Source: Pirellulaceae bacterium (GTDB lineage: Bacteria > Planctomycetota > Planctomycetia > Pirellulales > Pirellulaceae). From it: a DNA stretch of 64,000 nt. The notes under the pieces were generated by a model, which did no database searches, had not been told where the DNA came from, and saw only the letters and a program-made list of their open reading frames with translations. The stretch covers positions 104,389-168,388 of the forward strand of contig JAHDXO010000002.1 in NCBI GenBank assembly GCA_023382975.1, read 5' to 3'. Positions 1-8,548 of the stretch are shown piece by piece (position 1 is the first letter of the stretch; each line of letters opens with the position of its first letter). The translations under genes and the position numbers were made by a program.

Positions 1-105
1 GAAGTGGGCGGTTATCCCCAAGTCACTCCGGTCCACCGCCCGCTGGAGATCCCTGACCAAGGAATCGACCAATGGCTCGCGCGCCTGGCGGCCGACCTGC
101 AGTAA
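1..105 (+). CDS. C-terminal end of an unidentified protein (partial)
   Basis: Frame 1 is open from the first base of the window to a TAA at 103-105 and encodes 34 residues ending in an amphipathic stretch (WLARLAADLQ). The gene begins outside the window. The residues read like a normal globular protein end, with many charged and aliphatic residues in high-GC codons, but no family is recognisable. It is on the same strand as the glutaminase that follows, about 360 bases away. Confidence 0.5.
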   Translation, partial: EVGGYPQVTPVHRPLEIPDQGIDQWLARLAADLQ

Positions 106-466
106 GGATGGGCAAAGCCGTAAGTGTCGGACTCCGTTTCGAGTCACGCGACTGGAGTTGATTTGCTGGTCCTTCGTTACGCCTGGCTTTAAGCACTCGA
201 CTTCGACCGCAGAATCTTCGATGGACAGAGCTTCGAAGCGGCGCCGGATTGCTTAGAATCGGCGCAGGGAATTGTTGGAAAACGGGCAGACGGTCGATCC
301 TGGTACTGGGTCTGTGTGAGAGATTTTGGCCCGATCCCTGCTCAGACTCACGGAGATCCGTTTGAACGGACGGCGGATTCACCGCTGGCACACAAGTTGC
401 TTCCACGTTCACGGACACTTTGCGCACCCCGATCCCCACCACCTTCCCAATAACTGGACCGATTTG
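106..466. other. Intergenic region upstream of the glutaminase
   Basis: About 360 bases without a convincing gene. The frame that later becomes the glutaminase is open from 326, but that stretch encodes an Arg/His-rich leader unlike any glutaminase, so I treat it as untranslated. It probably holds the promoter of the glutaminase-cyclase-phosphodiesterase cluster; I could not identify a clear -10/-35 pair or a riboswitch. Confidence 0.35.
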
Positions 467-2344
467 ATGCAGCGGACGCAAGCGATGCCGCCCGGAGCGG
501 AAGACTCGTGCGGCTCCTCGAACCATCCCTTGGTGACCTATCTTCGTCGGTTTCATCAAAAGCATTCCGGATGTCTGGAGGGCCAACTGGCGTGCTATAT
601 CCCGGAGCTTACCAAGGCCGATCCGAACTGGTTCGGGATCAGCATCGCGACGGTCGACGGGCAGTGTTACGAAGTCGGCGAGACTCGTCAGCCGTTCACG
701 ATCCAGTCCATCTCCAAACCGTTCGTGTACGGGCTGGCCTTGCAGGACGAAGGGGTGAATCGAGTGCTGGCCAAGGTCGGCGTCGAACCGTCCGGCGACG
801 CATTCAATTCGATCAGTCTGTACGCGGACACCGGTCGGCCCTTCAATCCGATGATCAATGCCGGCGCGATTGCCTCGACCGGTCTGGTTCACGGAGCGGA
901 CGCGGGCGAGAAGATGCGGCGAATCCTGGATTTCTTCTCTGCGTTTGCGGGCCGCGAATTGCAGGTGGACGAAGCGGTCTACCGCTCGGAGCGGGAAACA
1001 GGCTTTCGCAACTTCGCCATCGGGTACATGCTCCGCAATTTCGGCATTCTGGAGTCCCAGCCCGAGCCGGTGTTGGACCTGTATTTCCGCCAGTGTTCGA
1101 TTCTTGTCACGTGCCGTGACTTGGCCTTGATGGCGGCGACACTGGCCAACGGTGGTCTCAATCCGGTTTCCGGCCAGGTCGCGGTGGACGGTCGACTGGT
1201 GCCGCGGATCCTGAGCGTGATGGCCAGTTGCGGCATGTATGACTATTCCGGCGAGTGGATCTATCGAGTCGGAATGCCGTCCAAGAGCGGCGTCGGAGGC
1301 GGAATCATCGGCGTGCTGCCCGGGCACATGGGCATCGCCGTCTTTTCGCCTCTGCTCGATCCGCGCGGCAACAGCGTCCGGGGTATCAAGGTGTTCAGCG
1401 ATCTCTCGGCGGATCTTGAACTGCACCTCTATCAAGCCTCGCGTTCGCTCAAGTCAGTCGTCCGCCGCCGTTACGATGCGGCCCAAGTCAGTTCGAAGCG
1501 GTTCCGGCCCCAAGCCGAACAACAGGCCCTGGCCCAGTTGGGACAGCGCGTGACGATTTACGATCTGCAGGGCGAATTGACCTTGTTCTCGATGGACCGA
1601 GTCATTCGCGACATCCTCGCGCTTCCGCGCGAGGTGGACTACTTGATCATCGATGTCCGTCGGGTCGTGGATGCCGAGCGACCGGCGCTGAAATTGCTTC
1701 TCGATTTCGCCGAAGCCAACGCGCCGCGTTACCGCGAGCTGATCCTGAGTGGAGCCGAATCGCTTGCGAGCATCCTTGATGAACTGCGAGGCGGAAAGGC
1801 GGATTCGCCGTGGCGTCTGTTTGGCGAAACCGATGCGGCGATCGAGTACTGCGAGAACCAGTTGCTCGAAGCGTCGCGTGCCGGGCAGGGCAGCACCCCT
1901 GACCAGGTCGAGTTGAATGACTTCGATCTCTGCCAGGGTATGGATCCTGAACGGATCGAGGTGTTGCGGCGCCTGCTGGAGCCGCGCTGCTACGAAGCGG
2001 GCCAGTGGATCATTCGAACGGGCGACACCGCGGACGCCCTGTTCTTCTTGACCTCGGGTCGGGTCAGTATCAGCGTGGATCTGCCGGACGGCGCCTCGAA
2101 ACGCCTTGGCACCTGCGCGCCCGGCATGTTGTTCGGCGAGATGGCCCTGCTCGAACGGCGTCCGCGATCGGCGAACGTGCGGGCCGACGAGCCGGTGACG
2201 TGCTATGCGTTGCCGCTGGAAAATTTTCAGCGTTTGACGACCTCCCATCCCGACCTCAAGGTCCAACTGCTGGAGAACTTCGCCAAGTCGCTCTCGCTGC
2301 GGGTCCGCAAGTTGACCGACGAGGTGCGGACGCTCGGCCAGTAG
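467..2344 (+). CDS. glsA: Glutaminase A fused to STAS and cyclic-nucleotide-binding domains
   Basis: A 625-residue protein. Residues about 20-330 are a serine-dependent beta-lactamase-fold glutaminase (glutamine to glutamate plus ammonia). They contain the Ser-Lys dyad in SISKPF near residue 82, the YADTGRPFNPMINAGAIAS region, ERETGFRNFAIGYMLRNFG, and the glycine-rich KSGVGGGIIGVLPG segment. Residues about 360-450 form a STAS domain. Residues about 500-625 are a cNMP-binding beta-barrel with a near-canonical phosphate-binding cassette (FGEMALLERRPRSANVRAD), including the Arg that contacts the cyclic phosphate. ATG 467 is chosen because the residues encoded upstream of it do not resemble the family; no strong ribosome-binding site is visible there. 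Two same-strand genes follow, a nucleotide cyclase and a possible cyclic-nucleotide phosphodiesterase, which suggests that cAMP or cGMP tunes the enzyme. The domains are clear; the regulation is inference. Confidence 0.9.
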   Translation: MQRTQAMPPGAEDSCGSSNHPLVTYLRRFHQKHSGCLEGQLACYIPELTKADPNWFGISIATVDGQCYEVGETRQPFTIQSISKPFVYGLALQDEGVNRVLAKVGVEPSGDAFNSISLYADTGRPFNPMINAGAIASTGLVHGADAGEKMRRILDFFSAFAGRELQVDEAVYRSERETGFRNFAIGYMLRNFGILESQPEPVLDLYFRQCSILVTCRDLALMAATLANGGLNPVSGQVAVDGRLVPRILSVMASCGMYDYSGEWIYRVGMPSKSGVGGGIIGVLPGHMGIAVFSPLLDPRGNSVRGIKVFSDLSADLELHLYQASRSLKSVVRRRYDAAQVSSKRFRPQAEQQALAQLGQRVTIYDLQGELTLFSMDRVIRDILALPREVDYLIIDVRRVVDAERPALKLLLDFAEANAPRYRELILSGAESLASILDELRGGKADSPWRLFGETDAAIEYCENQLLEASRAGQGSTPDQVELNDFDLCQGMDPERIEVLRRLLEPRCYEAGQWIIRTGDTADALFFLTSGRVSISVDLPDGASKRLGTCAPGMLFGEMALLERRPRSANVRADEPVTCYALPLENFQRLTTSHPDLKVQLLENFAKSLSLRVRKLTDEVRTLGQ

Positions 2345-2406
2345 GGGAAGCGGCGTCGCGCGGCGACTCGACGAATAAGGGGATGATCTTGAATGGAGCG
2401 AAACCG

Positions 2407-4263
2407 ATGGCCGAGATTCACGCTCACGGCGCCGGCAGCGCGGACCGAGCCCGGATTCCGCTGGAAGAGGGCCAGTTGCTGCGGATCGGTCGCGCCCCGC
2501 AGCGAGGCTGGTCCGTGCCCTGGGATCCGATGATTTCCCGCGAACATGCGGATATCTGTTGGGAGGGGGCGCGGTTGCGGGTGCGTTGCGTGGAATCGGC
2601 TCGCAATCCCATCTTGAGTCCCAACGGCTGCTGTCGAGAGCTGCATCTTCATGGCGGTCAATCGTTCCGGATCGGCAACACTACCTTCACGCTTGTCGTG
2701 ACTCCCGCTGCGACGCCGGGACTTGCCGCGGGCGTTCCGACGCTGCCGAGCGTTCCGGCTCCGGCGAACCCCGAGTCGCGGTCGCTGGACGACGAGGATT
2801 GCGACGGCATCCTCGCGCAGCAAACGTATACGCAGGCGGAACTGCAGCGGATGCGTTTCGGCAACGCGGAGAAGCAGATCGAATTGCTGGCCCGGTTGCC
2901 CCATCTCATTTCGACAACGACCTCGGACGAGCAACTTGCCCACGTACTGGTCCGCTTGCTGCTGGATGCCATTCCGCAGGCCGAGGCCGCCGCTGTTGTC
3001 CGGTACGATCCGACGGAAACAGGCCGATTGCCGACCGAAGGCGAGGCCGGAAGTCGTCCCGCGATGATGCGGATCGAGACCCGCTCCGGCTTCGCCGGCC
3101 GTTTCCGGCCGAGCGAGCGTCTGGTTGCCAAATCGCTGCACGAGCAGCGGAGCGTGGTGCAAATCTGGGGTGGTGAGAACAACCAGCGGTTCACCATCAG
3201 CGAAGGGTTGGGTTGGGCGTTTGCGGCGCCGGTTCCCGGCGATTCGTGCTCCGGATGGTGCCTGTACGTTTCTGGCAAAGGCGGTCGCGATGGTGCCGCG
3301 CTGGTGGACGAGACGCAACTGGCCGGCGATCTCCGATTCACCGAACTTGTGGCCCAATTCATCGGCTCGATCCGCCAGGTGCGTCTGTTGCAGGAGCATC
3401 GCACCCAGCTCAGCAACTTCTTCTCGCCGCGGGTCGTCGACAATTTGATCAGCGGTCGCCATGCCGATGTGCTGACGCCCGCGGAGCGCGACATCGCCGT
3501 GCTGTTCTGCGACGTGCGGGGTTTCTCGCGCAAAGCGGAAGAGCTGCGGAACCAGTTGACCTCGCTGCTGGACAGTGTGCGAGCGGCGCTGAGCGTCATG
3601 GTCGACTGCATTGTCGAACGGGACGGCACGATCGCCGATTTGCAGGGCGACGCGGCGCTCGGATTCTGGGGCTGGCCCCTGCCTTTGCAGGATGGCCCTT
3701 TGCAGGCGTGCCGCGCGGCGTTGGCCATCGATGCGGAGTTCCGACACCGACTTGGCCCGTTGCAGGACTTTGCCGTCGGGGTCGGGATCGCGTACGGTTC
3801 CGCGCTGGCGGGCCAAATCGGGACGTCCCATCATCCCAAGCTGGGCGTCTTCGGCCCGGTGGTGAACCAGGGTGCGCGGCTGGAGGGCATGACCCGGCAG
3901 TTCGGCGTGTCGATCTGCGTGGACGCCGCAACGGCGGAAGCGGTGCGAAGCGGCATGCCGTCGTCGGAGGCTCGCCTGCGATGCCTGGGGCGCGTATTGC
4001 CCTCCGGGATGCAATCGCCCTTGACCGCCTACGCCCTGCTGCCGCCCGAGCAGGTCGCTCCGGAACTCACACCGGATCTGCTGGAAGCCCACGCCGCGGC
4101 GGTCGAGGCCGTGACGCAAGGCCGTTGGACCGAGGCCGCCCGCGTGCTGGACACGTTGCCCAAGGACGATGGTCCGACCGCGTTCCTGTCGGCGTTTCTG
4201 GACCGGCACCACCACAGGAAGCCGCCCGAGTGGGACGGCGTCATTCGGCTCACCGCCAAGTAG
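2407..4263 (+). CDS. FHA-GAF-class III adenylate/guanylate cyclase
   Basis: A 618-residue cytosolic protein. An N-terminal FHA-type phosphopeptide-binding domain lies at residues about 15-95 (LLRIGRAP and ISREHADI). A GAF-like sensor spans about 150-330. A class III nucleotidyl cyclase catalytic domain spans about 350-525, with DIAVLFCDVRGFS near residue 361 carrying the first metal Asp, LQGDAALGFWGW carrying the second, and VVNQGARLEGMT near 484 carrying the transition-state Asn/Arg pair. A short helical tail follows. ATG 2407 has GGAG about nine bases upstream; ATG 2383, eight codons earlier, is the alternative. The gene lies 62 bases after a cNMP-binding glutaminase and 17 bases before a phosphodiesterase-like gene. 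Whether it makes cAMP or cGMP cannot be told from what I can see. Confidence 0.88.
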   Translation: MAEIHAHGAGSADRARIPLEEGQLLRIGRAPQRGWSVPWDPMISREHADICWEGARLRVRCVESARNPILSPNGCCRELHLHGGQSFRIGNTTFTLVVTPAATPGLAAGVPTLPSVPAPANPESRSLDDEDCDGILAQQTYTQAELQRMRFGNAEKQIELLARLPHLISTTTSDEQLAHVLVRLLLDAIPQAEAAAVVRYDPTETGRLPTEGEAGSRPAMMRIETRSGFAGRFRPSERLVAKSLHEQRSVVQIWGGENNQRFTISEGLGWAFAAPVPGDSCSGWCLYVSGKGGRDGAALVDETQLAGDLRFTELVAQFIGSIRQVRLLQEHRTQLSNFFSPRVVDNLISGRHADVLTPAERDIAVLFCDVRGFSRKAEELRNQLTSLLDSVRAALSVMVDCIVERDGTIADLQGDAALGFWGWPLPLQDGPLQACRAALAIDAEFRHRLGPLQDFAVGVGIAYGSALAGQIGTSHHPKLGVFGPVVNQGARLEGMTRQFGVSICVDAATAEAVRSGMPSSEARLRCLGRVLPSGMQSPLTAYALLPPEQVAPELTPDLLEAHAAAVEAVTQGRWTEAARVLDTLPKDDGPTAFLSAFLDRHHHRKPPEWDGVIRLTAK

Positions 4264-4280
4264 TTCCGCACCAGGAGGCC

Positions 4281-5048
4281 GTGTTGAAAATCCAGCTTAT
4301 CCCCTCCGCAGTCGGCGGCGCCAGCGACCTGCAATTCCTGATGACCTGCGTGGTCAACGACTGCGTGGCAATCGACGCCGGTTGCCTGGGCTACCTTGCG
4401 CCGCTCGAACGGCAGCGTCGGATCGAGCACGTCTTTCTCAGCCACTCGCACGCCGACCATATCGCGTCGCTGCCCCTGTTCTTGGACAACGTCTACAAGC
4501 CGACGTCCGAGTGTCCGACGGTCTACGCCAGTCCGGCCGTGTGGGACTGCCTGCGGCAAGATGTGTTCAACGACCGCATCTGGCCGGATCTCGTCCGCCT
4601 GTCGCGGGAAGAGACGCCGTTTCTTCGCCCGGTGTTCCTGGAGAGCGGCAAGACGGTCACCGTCGGCTCGCTGCGGATCACGCCCTATGCGCTGCAGCAC
4701 GTGGTCGCGACCATGGGTTTCTTGATCGAGGACGACCGAACGGCCGTGGCGACCGTTTGGGATACCCTGCCAACCGACGGCATCTGGGAACACATCCGCG
4801 ACAACCCGCGTTTACGGGCCGTGTTCTTGGAGGCCAGTTTTCCCAACTCGTTCGACTGGCTCGCTCGAAAAGCCGGACACTTGACCCCGGAACTGCTGAG
4901 TCGCGAATGGCGTAAGCTGCGCCGCGACGTGGCTCTGATCGTCGTCCATATCAAGCCGGCGTTTTACGACGCCGTGACCGACGAACTGGAGGCATTGAAC
5001 CTGCCCACGCTGCAGATCGGTCAGCCGGGCAAGACGTACGAATTCTGA
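4281..5048 (+). CDS. Metallo-beta-lactamase-fold hydrolase, possible class II cyclic-nucleotide phosphodiesterase
   Basis: A 255-residue metallo-beta-lactamase-fold protein. The metal motif is FLSHSHADHIASL, which fits the HxHxDH pattern and resembles the class II 3',5'-cyclic-nucleotide phosphodiesterase signature (HxHLDH followed by a small residue and aliphatics), with Ala where Leu is usual. Later ligands probably include the His in ALQHVVATMGF, the Asp in TVWDTLP and the His in VVHIKPAFYD. A strong AGGAGG at 4273-4278 precedes both GTG 4281 (annotated) and TTG 4284 (better spacing), so the exact start is uncertain by one codon. It sits directly behind the nucleotide cyclase gene, so hydrolysis of the cyclase product is the obvious hypothesis. 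A generic MBL hydrolase is the alternative. Confidence 0.78.
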   Translation: MLKIQLIPSAVGGASDLQFLMTCVVNDCVAIDAGCLGYLAPLERQRRIEHVFLSHSHADHIASLPLFLDNVYKPTSECPTVYASPAVWDCLRQDVFNDRIWPDLVRLSREETPFLRPVFLESGKTVTVGSLRITPYALQHVVATMGFLIEDDRTAVATVWDTLPTDGIWEHIRDNPRLRAVFLEASFPNSFDWLARKAGHLTPELLSREWRKLRRDVALIVVHIKPAFYDAVTDELEALNLPTLQIGQPGKTYEF

Positions 5049-5077
5049 CTCGCGTCCTTCCCGGATGGCGCGCCGGC

Positions 5078-5848
5078 TCACCACTGGGTCCACAGCGCCG
5101 CGGCGTCCATCGTCCAGGCGATGGCGATGTGAAGCGCGGCGCCCCACCAAATCGACCGGGTCTTCAAGCTCATGAAGCCCAATACGATCCCAGCCACGAT
5201 CGCGCCCAGCGTCTCGGGCAGCGGTTTGCCGAAGTGAATCATGCAGTACGGAACCATCGCTGCGAAGATGGCGTAGGGACCGAACCGCTGCTTCAAACCG
5301 TGAACCAAATAGCCGCGGAAGAAAAACTCCAAGGCCACGAATTGAACCGCGTACAGCAACTCCCACGCGATCAGTTTCGGCCAGATCGGTTCGCCGGCCG
5401 GCGGGTGATAGAAGGGGTAGGTTTGCTGGAATCGCGCCGAGCCGCTGAACCACAGGATGGCGGGAACCATCACTAGGTACATGGCCAAGTAGATCCAGGC
5501 ACTGGCGCCGATGCCGCGTCTGCTCAGTCCGTACGAGCCGATCGGCCGCCGCAGGGCGAAACGAACCGTACACCACGGCACCAACGTGTACAGCAGCGTC
5601 TGGTCCGCTGCCCAGAGCATCTGCCGGGCCCACGCTCCGTCCACCGCCTCCGGCACGATCGTGTCGTACAGGAAACGCCCGGCGGTGGATCCGTAGTATT
5701 GCAGCGTCAGAGCTACCGCGGCGGTCACCGTCACCCAGATCACTTGCCAATCGGCTCGCTCCGCTTCCGGGCTGTTCAGGAATTCGCGTTGCCGCCGCTG
5801 CTCGTCGCGCCAAGGAACGGCGATAAAGTCGTAGATGGCTTGCTGCAT
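5078..5848 (-). CDS. CPBP-family intramembrane glutamic protease
   Basis: A 256-residue polytopic membrane protein of the CPBP (CAAX protease and bacteriocin-processing, Abi) family. Hydrophobic helices occupy most of residues 40-250. The catalytic motifs are visible: LEFFFRGYL (the family's E-x3-R motif, with one Glu instead of the usual EE pair), a His in YCMIHFGKPLPE, and HIAIAW in the last helix. ATG 5848 is chosen; an upstream in-frame ATG at 5935 would force translation through the terminator hairpin of the neighbouring gene. CPBP proteases cleave membrane or prenylated substrates; the substrate here is unknown. Confidence 0.82.
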   Translation of the reverse strand: MQQAIYDFIAVPWRDEQRRQREFLNSPEAERADWQVIWVTVTAAVALTLQYYGSTAGRFLYDTIVPEAVDGAWARQMLWAADQTLLYTLVPWCTVRFALRRPIGSYGLSRRGIGASAWIYLAMYLVMVPAILWFSGSARFQQTYPFYHPPAGEPIWPKLIAWELLYAVQFVALEFFFRGYLVHGLKQRFGPYAIFAAMVPYCMIHFGKPLPETLGAIVAGIVLGFMSLKTRSIWWGAALHIAIAWTMDAAALWTQW

Positions 5849-5864
5849 GGTCCGCACTCGCCCA

Positions 5865-5904
5865 AGAAAGAAAAAAGCCCCGACTCCGCGGCCGAATCGG
5901 GGCT
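5865..5904 (-). terminator. Rho-independent terminator of the glutathione peroxidase gene
   Basis: Read on the minus strand, an eight-base-pair stem (AGCCCCGA paired with TCGGGGCT) with a 13-base loop is followed immediately by a T-rich run. It lies just downstream of the glutathione peroxidase stop codon and upstream of the CPBP protease start, so it separates the two genes. Confidence 0.8.
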
Positions 5905-5931
5905 GAAAACGCACGGACCGAACGGGGCCAC

Positions 5932-6489
5932 TCACTTCGCCAGGGCGGCTTCAATCGTCTCGATCAGTTTCGCATCGTCCGGCTTGGTGCGGGGCTCGAA
6001 GCGCGCGACGATCTTGCCGTCACGTCCAATGACGAACTTCTCGAAGTTCCACGAGATCTTCCCCGCGCCCTTGGGGCTGGTGTCCGCGACCGTCAATTGC
6101 TTGTACAGCGGACATGCCCCGTCGCCGTTCACCTCGATCTTGGCAAACATGTCAAAGGTCACATTGTACTTGGTCGAGCAGAACTCGCGAATCTGCTCGG
6201 CCGAACCGGGCTCCTGGGCGCCGAACTGGTTGCAGGGGAACGCCACCACGCACAAACCTTGATCCTTGTACTTCTCGTGCAACGCCTGCAGACCTTCGTA
6301 CTGCGGCGTCAACCCGCAACGGCTGGCCACATTGACGATCAACAGCACCTTGCCGTCGTACTTCTTGCTGAGATCCACTTCCTTGCCGTCCAGAGTCGTC
6401 ATCGTGTGCTTGATGTCCGAACCCGCGGCCGGCAAGGCCAAGCAACCCGCAACCACTCCCATCGCCAAGACCCCACATACCTTGAACAT
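5932..6489 (-). CDS. Glutathione peroxidase-family thiol peroxidase, exported
   Basis: A 185-residue glutathione peroxidase-family protein that reduces hydroperoxides. The catalytic residues are visible: Cys58 in NVASRCGLT (cysteine, not selenocysteine), Gln88 in FPCNQFG, and Trp147-Asn148 in ISWNFEKF. An N-terminal hydrophobic segment ending AALPAAGS-like (residues 1-23) is a probable signal peptide, so it should act outside the cytoplasm. ATG 6489 is preceded by GGGAG at good spacing; the upstream in-frame ATG at 6588 adds residues unlike the family. Non-animal homologues usually use thioredoxin rather than glutathione. The gene appears monocistronic, with its own terminator. Confidence 0.9.
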   Translation of the reverse strand: MFKVCGVLAMGVVAGCLALPAAGSDIKHTMTTLDGKEVDLSKKYDGKVLLIVNVASRCGLTPQYEGLQALHEKYKDQGLCVVAFPCNQFGAQEPGSAEQIREFCSTKYNVTFDMFAKIEVNGDGACPLYKQLTVADTSPKGAGKISWNFEKFVIGRDGKIVARFEPRTKPDDAKLIETIEAALAK

Positions 6490-6609
6490 AACCAATCTCC
6501 CTTGATGTCGTGATTTACTGGGCATCCACGCAGATGCCGAGACATAATAGAGATTGGACGGCGCCATGAAAAGCTTTCGACGCCACAAAAAGAAGAAACG
6601 TCGCTTGTT

Positions 6610-7668
6610 CTACCGCGTTTTGTAGCGAGGTAGTTCTGACAAGACGCCCGCGACGGCACGGTACATGTCGGTCGGCAACTCCTGCCCCGTCGGCACCCGG
6701 CGGTACAGTTCGCGCGTCAGTTTGCGCTGGTCGACGATCACTCGTCCGTGCTGTTGGGCGACTCGATAGATTTCGGCGGCGGTCTGGCCGGTTCCCTTGG
6801 CAAGCACCAGCGGAGCGGGCATCGCGGCCGGATCGAATTTCAAGGCGACCGCCAACGAACTGCCCGCGATCAGTACGACATCGGCGCGAGCCACCTGGTG
6901 GTCGATGTCCCCGTGCGCGAGTTGCTGACGGCGGTCGCGGCGGCGGCGCTGGAGTTGGGGATCGGTCTGCTCGTCGCGCGATTCCTCGCGGCGCTGCTCT
7001 TCGGTCATCCACAACTCCCGTTCATGTCGCCATCGCTGGTAGACGAAATCGGCGATGGCCAGAGCGACCACGACGATCAGCACTCGCAGCGCGACCGTGC
7101 TAAACAACGAGACGGCGCCGCCGGCCAGCGAGCGAGCGTCGCCCGCCCCCAGACTCAGCACCTCCAGCCGCAGGCTCCAGACACTCCAGACGGTGACCGA
7201 CAGCACGGCCAGCAACTTCAGTAGCCCGAAACCGGTGCGCACCCAGTTCTCGCCCGTCCAAATGCGCCGCCAACCGGCCGCCGGACTCAAACGCTGGACG
7301 TCGGGAGCCAGTTTTTCGGGCAGGCACAACACTCCGAACTGCCCTACCTGGGAAGCGACGGCAGCCAGCAGCACGACGCCCAGCGCCGGCAGCAGCACGA
7401 CGCCCAGACGATAGATAGTCCGACGGCCCAGATCCGCGGCGAATTCGGCGTCCGCCGAGACCATCGCCTCGCCGCCCAGTTGCTCGACGGCAAAACCGCC
7501 CAGCCATTGCGTCAGATCGCCGCCGCGAATCCAGGCGACCGCCAACGCGGCTACCAGCACGCCCGCGGCGGCAAGATCCCGGCTGCGGGCCACATGGCCT
7601 TGCTGGCGGGCCTGCTGGCGCCGGCGCGGTGTCGGCGGATGGATTCTCTCGCCCTGGGAATCGCTCAT
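6610..7668 (-). CDS. flhB: Flagellar export apparatus protein FlhB, NPTH motif absent
   Basis: A 352-residue protein with the FlhB layout: a basic N-terminus, hydrophobic helices to about residue 215, a charged linker (RRRRDRRQQLAHGDI) and a cytoplasmic domain. The last gene of the fliNOPQR-flhB cluster. In the cytoplasmic domain the conserved block ADVVLI-AGSS-LAVALKFD aligns with the family's ADVVVT-NPTH-YAVALKYD, so the autocleavage tetrapeptide is replaced by AGSS at residues 268-271 (bases 6856-6867). In characterised FlhB/YscU proteins, cleavage between Asn and Pro controls the rod/hook-to-filament substrate switch. Here either cleavage does not occur or switching works differently. The rest of the cytoplasmic domain is well conserved, so this is not random decay. 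Confidence 0.9.
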   Translation of the reverse strand: MSDSQGERIHPPTPRRRQQARQQGHVARSRDLAAAGVLVAALAVAWIRGGDLTQWLGGFAVEQLGGEAMVSADAEFAADLGRRTIYRLGVVLLPALGVVLLAAVASQVGQFGVLCLPEKLAPDVQRLSPAAGWRRIWTGENWVRTGFGLLKLLAVLSVTVWSVWSLRLEVLSLGAGDARSLAGGAVSLFSTVALRVLIVVVALAIADFVYQRWRHERELWMTEEQRREESRDEQTDPQLQRRRRDRRQQLAHGDIDHQVARADVVLIAGSSLAVALKFDPAAMPAPLVLAKGTGQTAAEIYRVAQQHGRVIVDQRKLTRELYRRVPTGQELPTDMYRAVAGVLSELPRYKTR

Positions 7669-7741
7669 GACGGTACGTTATTCCTCGCGCGCGACCGAAA
7701 ACAACACAACGATCACTCGCCCCGGCCGGTTGCGTGCTGGT

Positions 7742-8548
7742 TCACCTCGGCAGGTAGTCGGCGGGTTGCATCGAATCGTAAACCGATGTCAACGCGACTT
7801 CCACATGTTGTTGAAAAACCCACGCCACGCTGCCCAGCGTCAGGAAGACCACGCCCATGGCAACCAGCATGTTCAGATTGAAACCCCACGACAGCGTGCT
7901 GATCTGAGGCACCAGTCGATTGACCGCGCCCAGCACCAGCGCGCTCAGCAGCAGCGAGACCAGCACCGGCGCACTGACTCGCAGCGCCAATTCGAAACTG
8001 CCCGCCGTCACCTGATGCAACGTTGTCAACAGACCGGCGTGAAAGCCGACTTGGCCCGGCGGCATCCATTGGAACGTGTCCAGCAGGGCCGTCAGCACTT
8101 GCCGGTGACCGCCCGTTAGAAAGAACGCCGCGATGCCGGTCAATTCAAACAGTTTGCCGAATCCGGTCGTCGCCGCGCCGTTGCCCGGATCGACCGCTTC
8201 AGCCAGCGCCATGCCGCTCATCTGCCCGATCCACTGGCCTCCGGCCTGCAGCGCAGCGACCAGGACTGCGATTGCCGTGCCGAGCACCAAACCGAATACG
8301 CCTTCGCGGCACGCTGCCATCAACAATTCCCAGGGATCGTCCAGCAGCGCGGCAAGCGACTGCGAATCGGTGACCGGCGCGATCATCAACGCGACCGCCA
8401 GGGTGAACAATCCGCGAGCCTGCCACGAAACGCGGTGGCCAACGAACAACGGCGCAATCAACACCAACCCGCCGACGCGGAGCCCCACGAACAGAAACGC
8501 CAGAAACGGTTGAGGATCGACTTGCACGCCCGCTCGCTCCCCGGTCAC
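7742..8548 (-). CDS. fliR: Flagellar biosynthesis protein FliR
   Basis: A 268-residue polytopic membrane protein matching FliR, part of the FliPQR export gate. Recognisable features are FLFVGLRVGGLVLIAPLF near the N-terminus, the ARGLFTLAVALMIAP helix, and QWIGQMSGMALAEAVDPGNG in the middle. The GTG start overlaps the fliQ stop (GTGA at 8545-8548), a sign of translational coupling. A second GTG at 8527, with an upstream purine-rich site, is an alternative that would shorten the protein by seven residues. Confidence 0.92.
   Translation of the reverse strand: MTGERAGVQVDPQPFLAFLFVGLRVGGLVLIAPLFVGHRVSWQARGLFTLAVALMIAPVTDSQSLAALLDDPWELLMAACREGVFGLVLGTAIAVLVAALQAGGQWIGQMSGMALAEAVDPGNGAATTGFGKLFELTGIAAFFLTGGHRQVLTALLDTFQWMPPGQVGFHAGLLTTLHQVTAGSFELALRVSAPVLVSLLLSALVLGAVNRLVPQISTLSWGFNLNMLVAMGVVFLTLGSVAWVFQQHVEVALTSVYDSMQPADYLPR

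Noticed and set aside
23..1435. 470-codon open frame on the minus strand
   Set aside because: Lies antisense to the glutaminase with an Arg/His/Gln-rich, motif-free product typical of high-GC shadow frames.
2227..4215. 662-codon minus-strand frame
   Set aside because: Antisense to the cyclase gene; its composition is that of a shadow and it has no domain.
6566..6625. 19-codon Lys/Arg-rich plus-strand frame (MKSFRRHKKKKRR start)
   Set aside because: Attractive composition for a mini ribosomal-type protein, but it overlaps the flhB end antisense and no ribosome-binding site is visible; too little to call.
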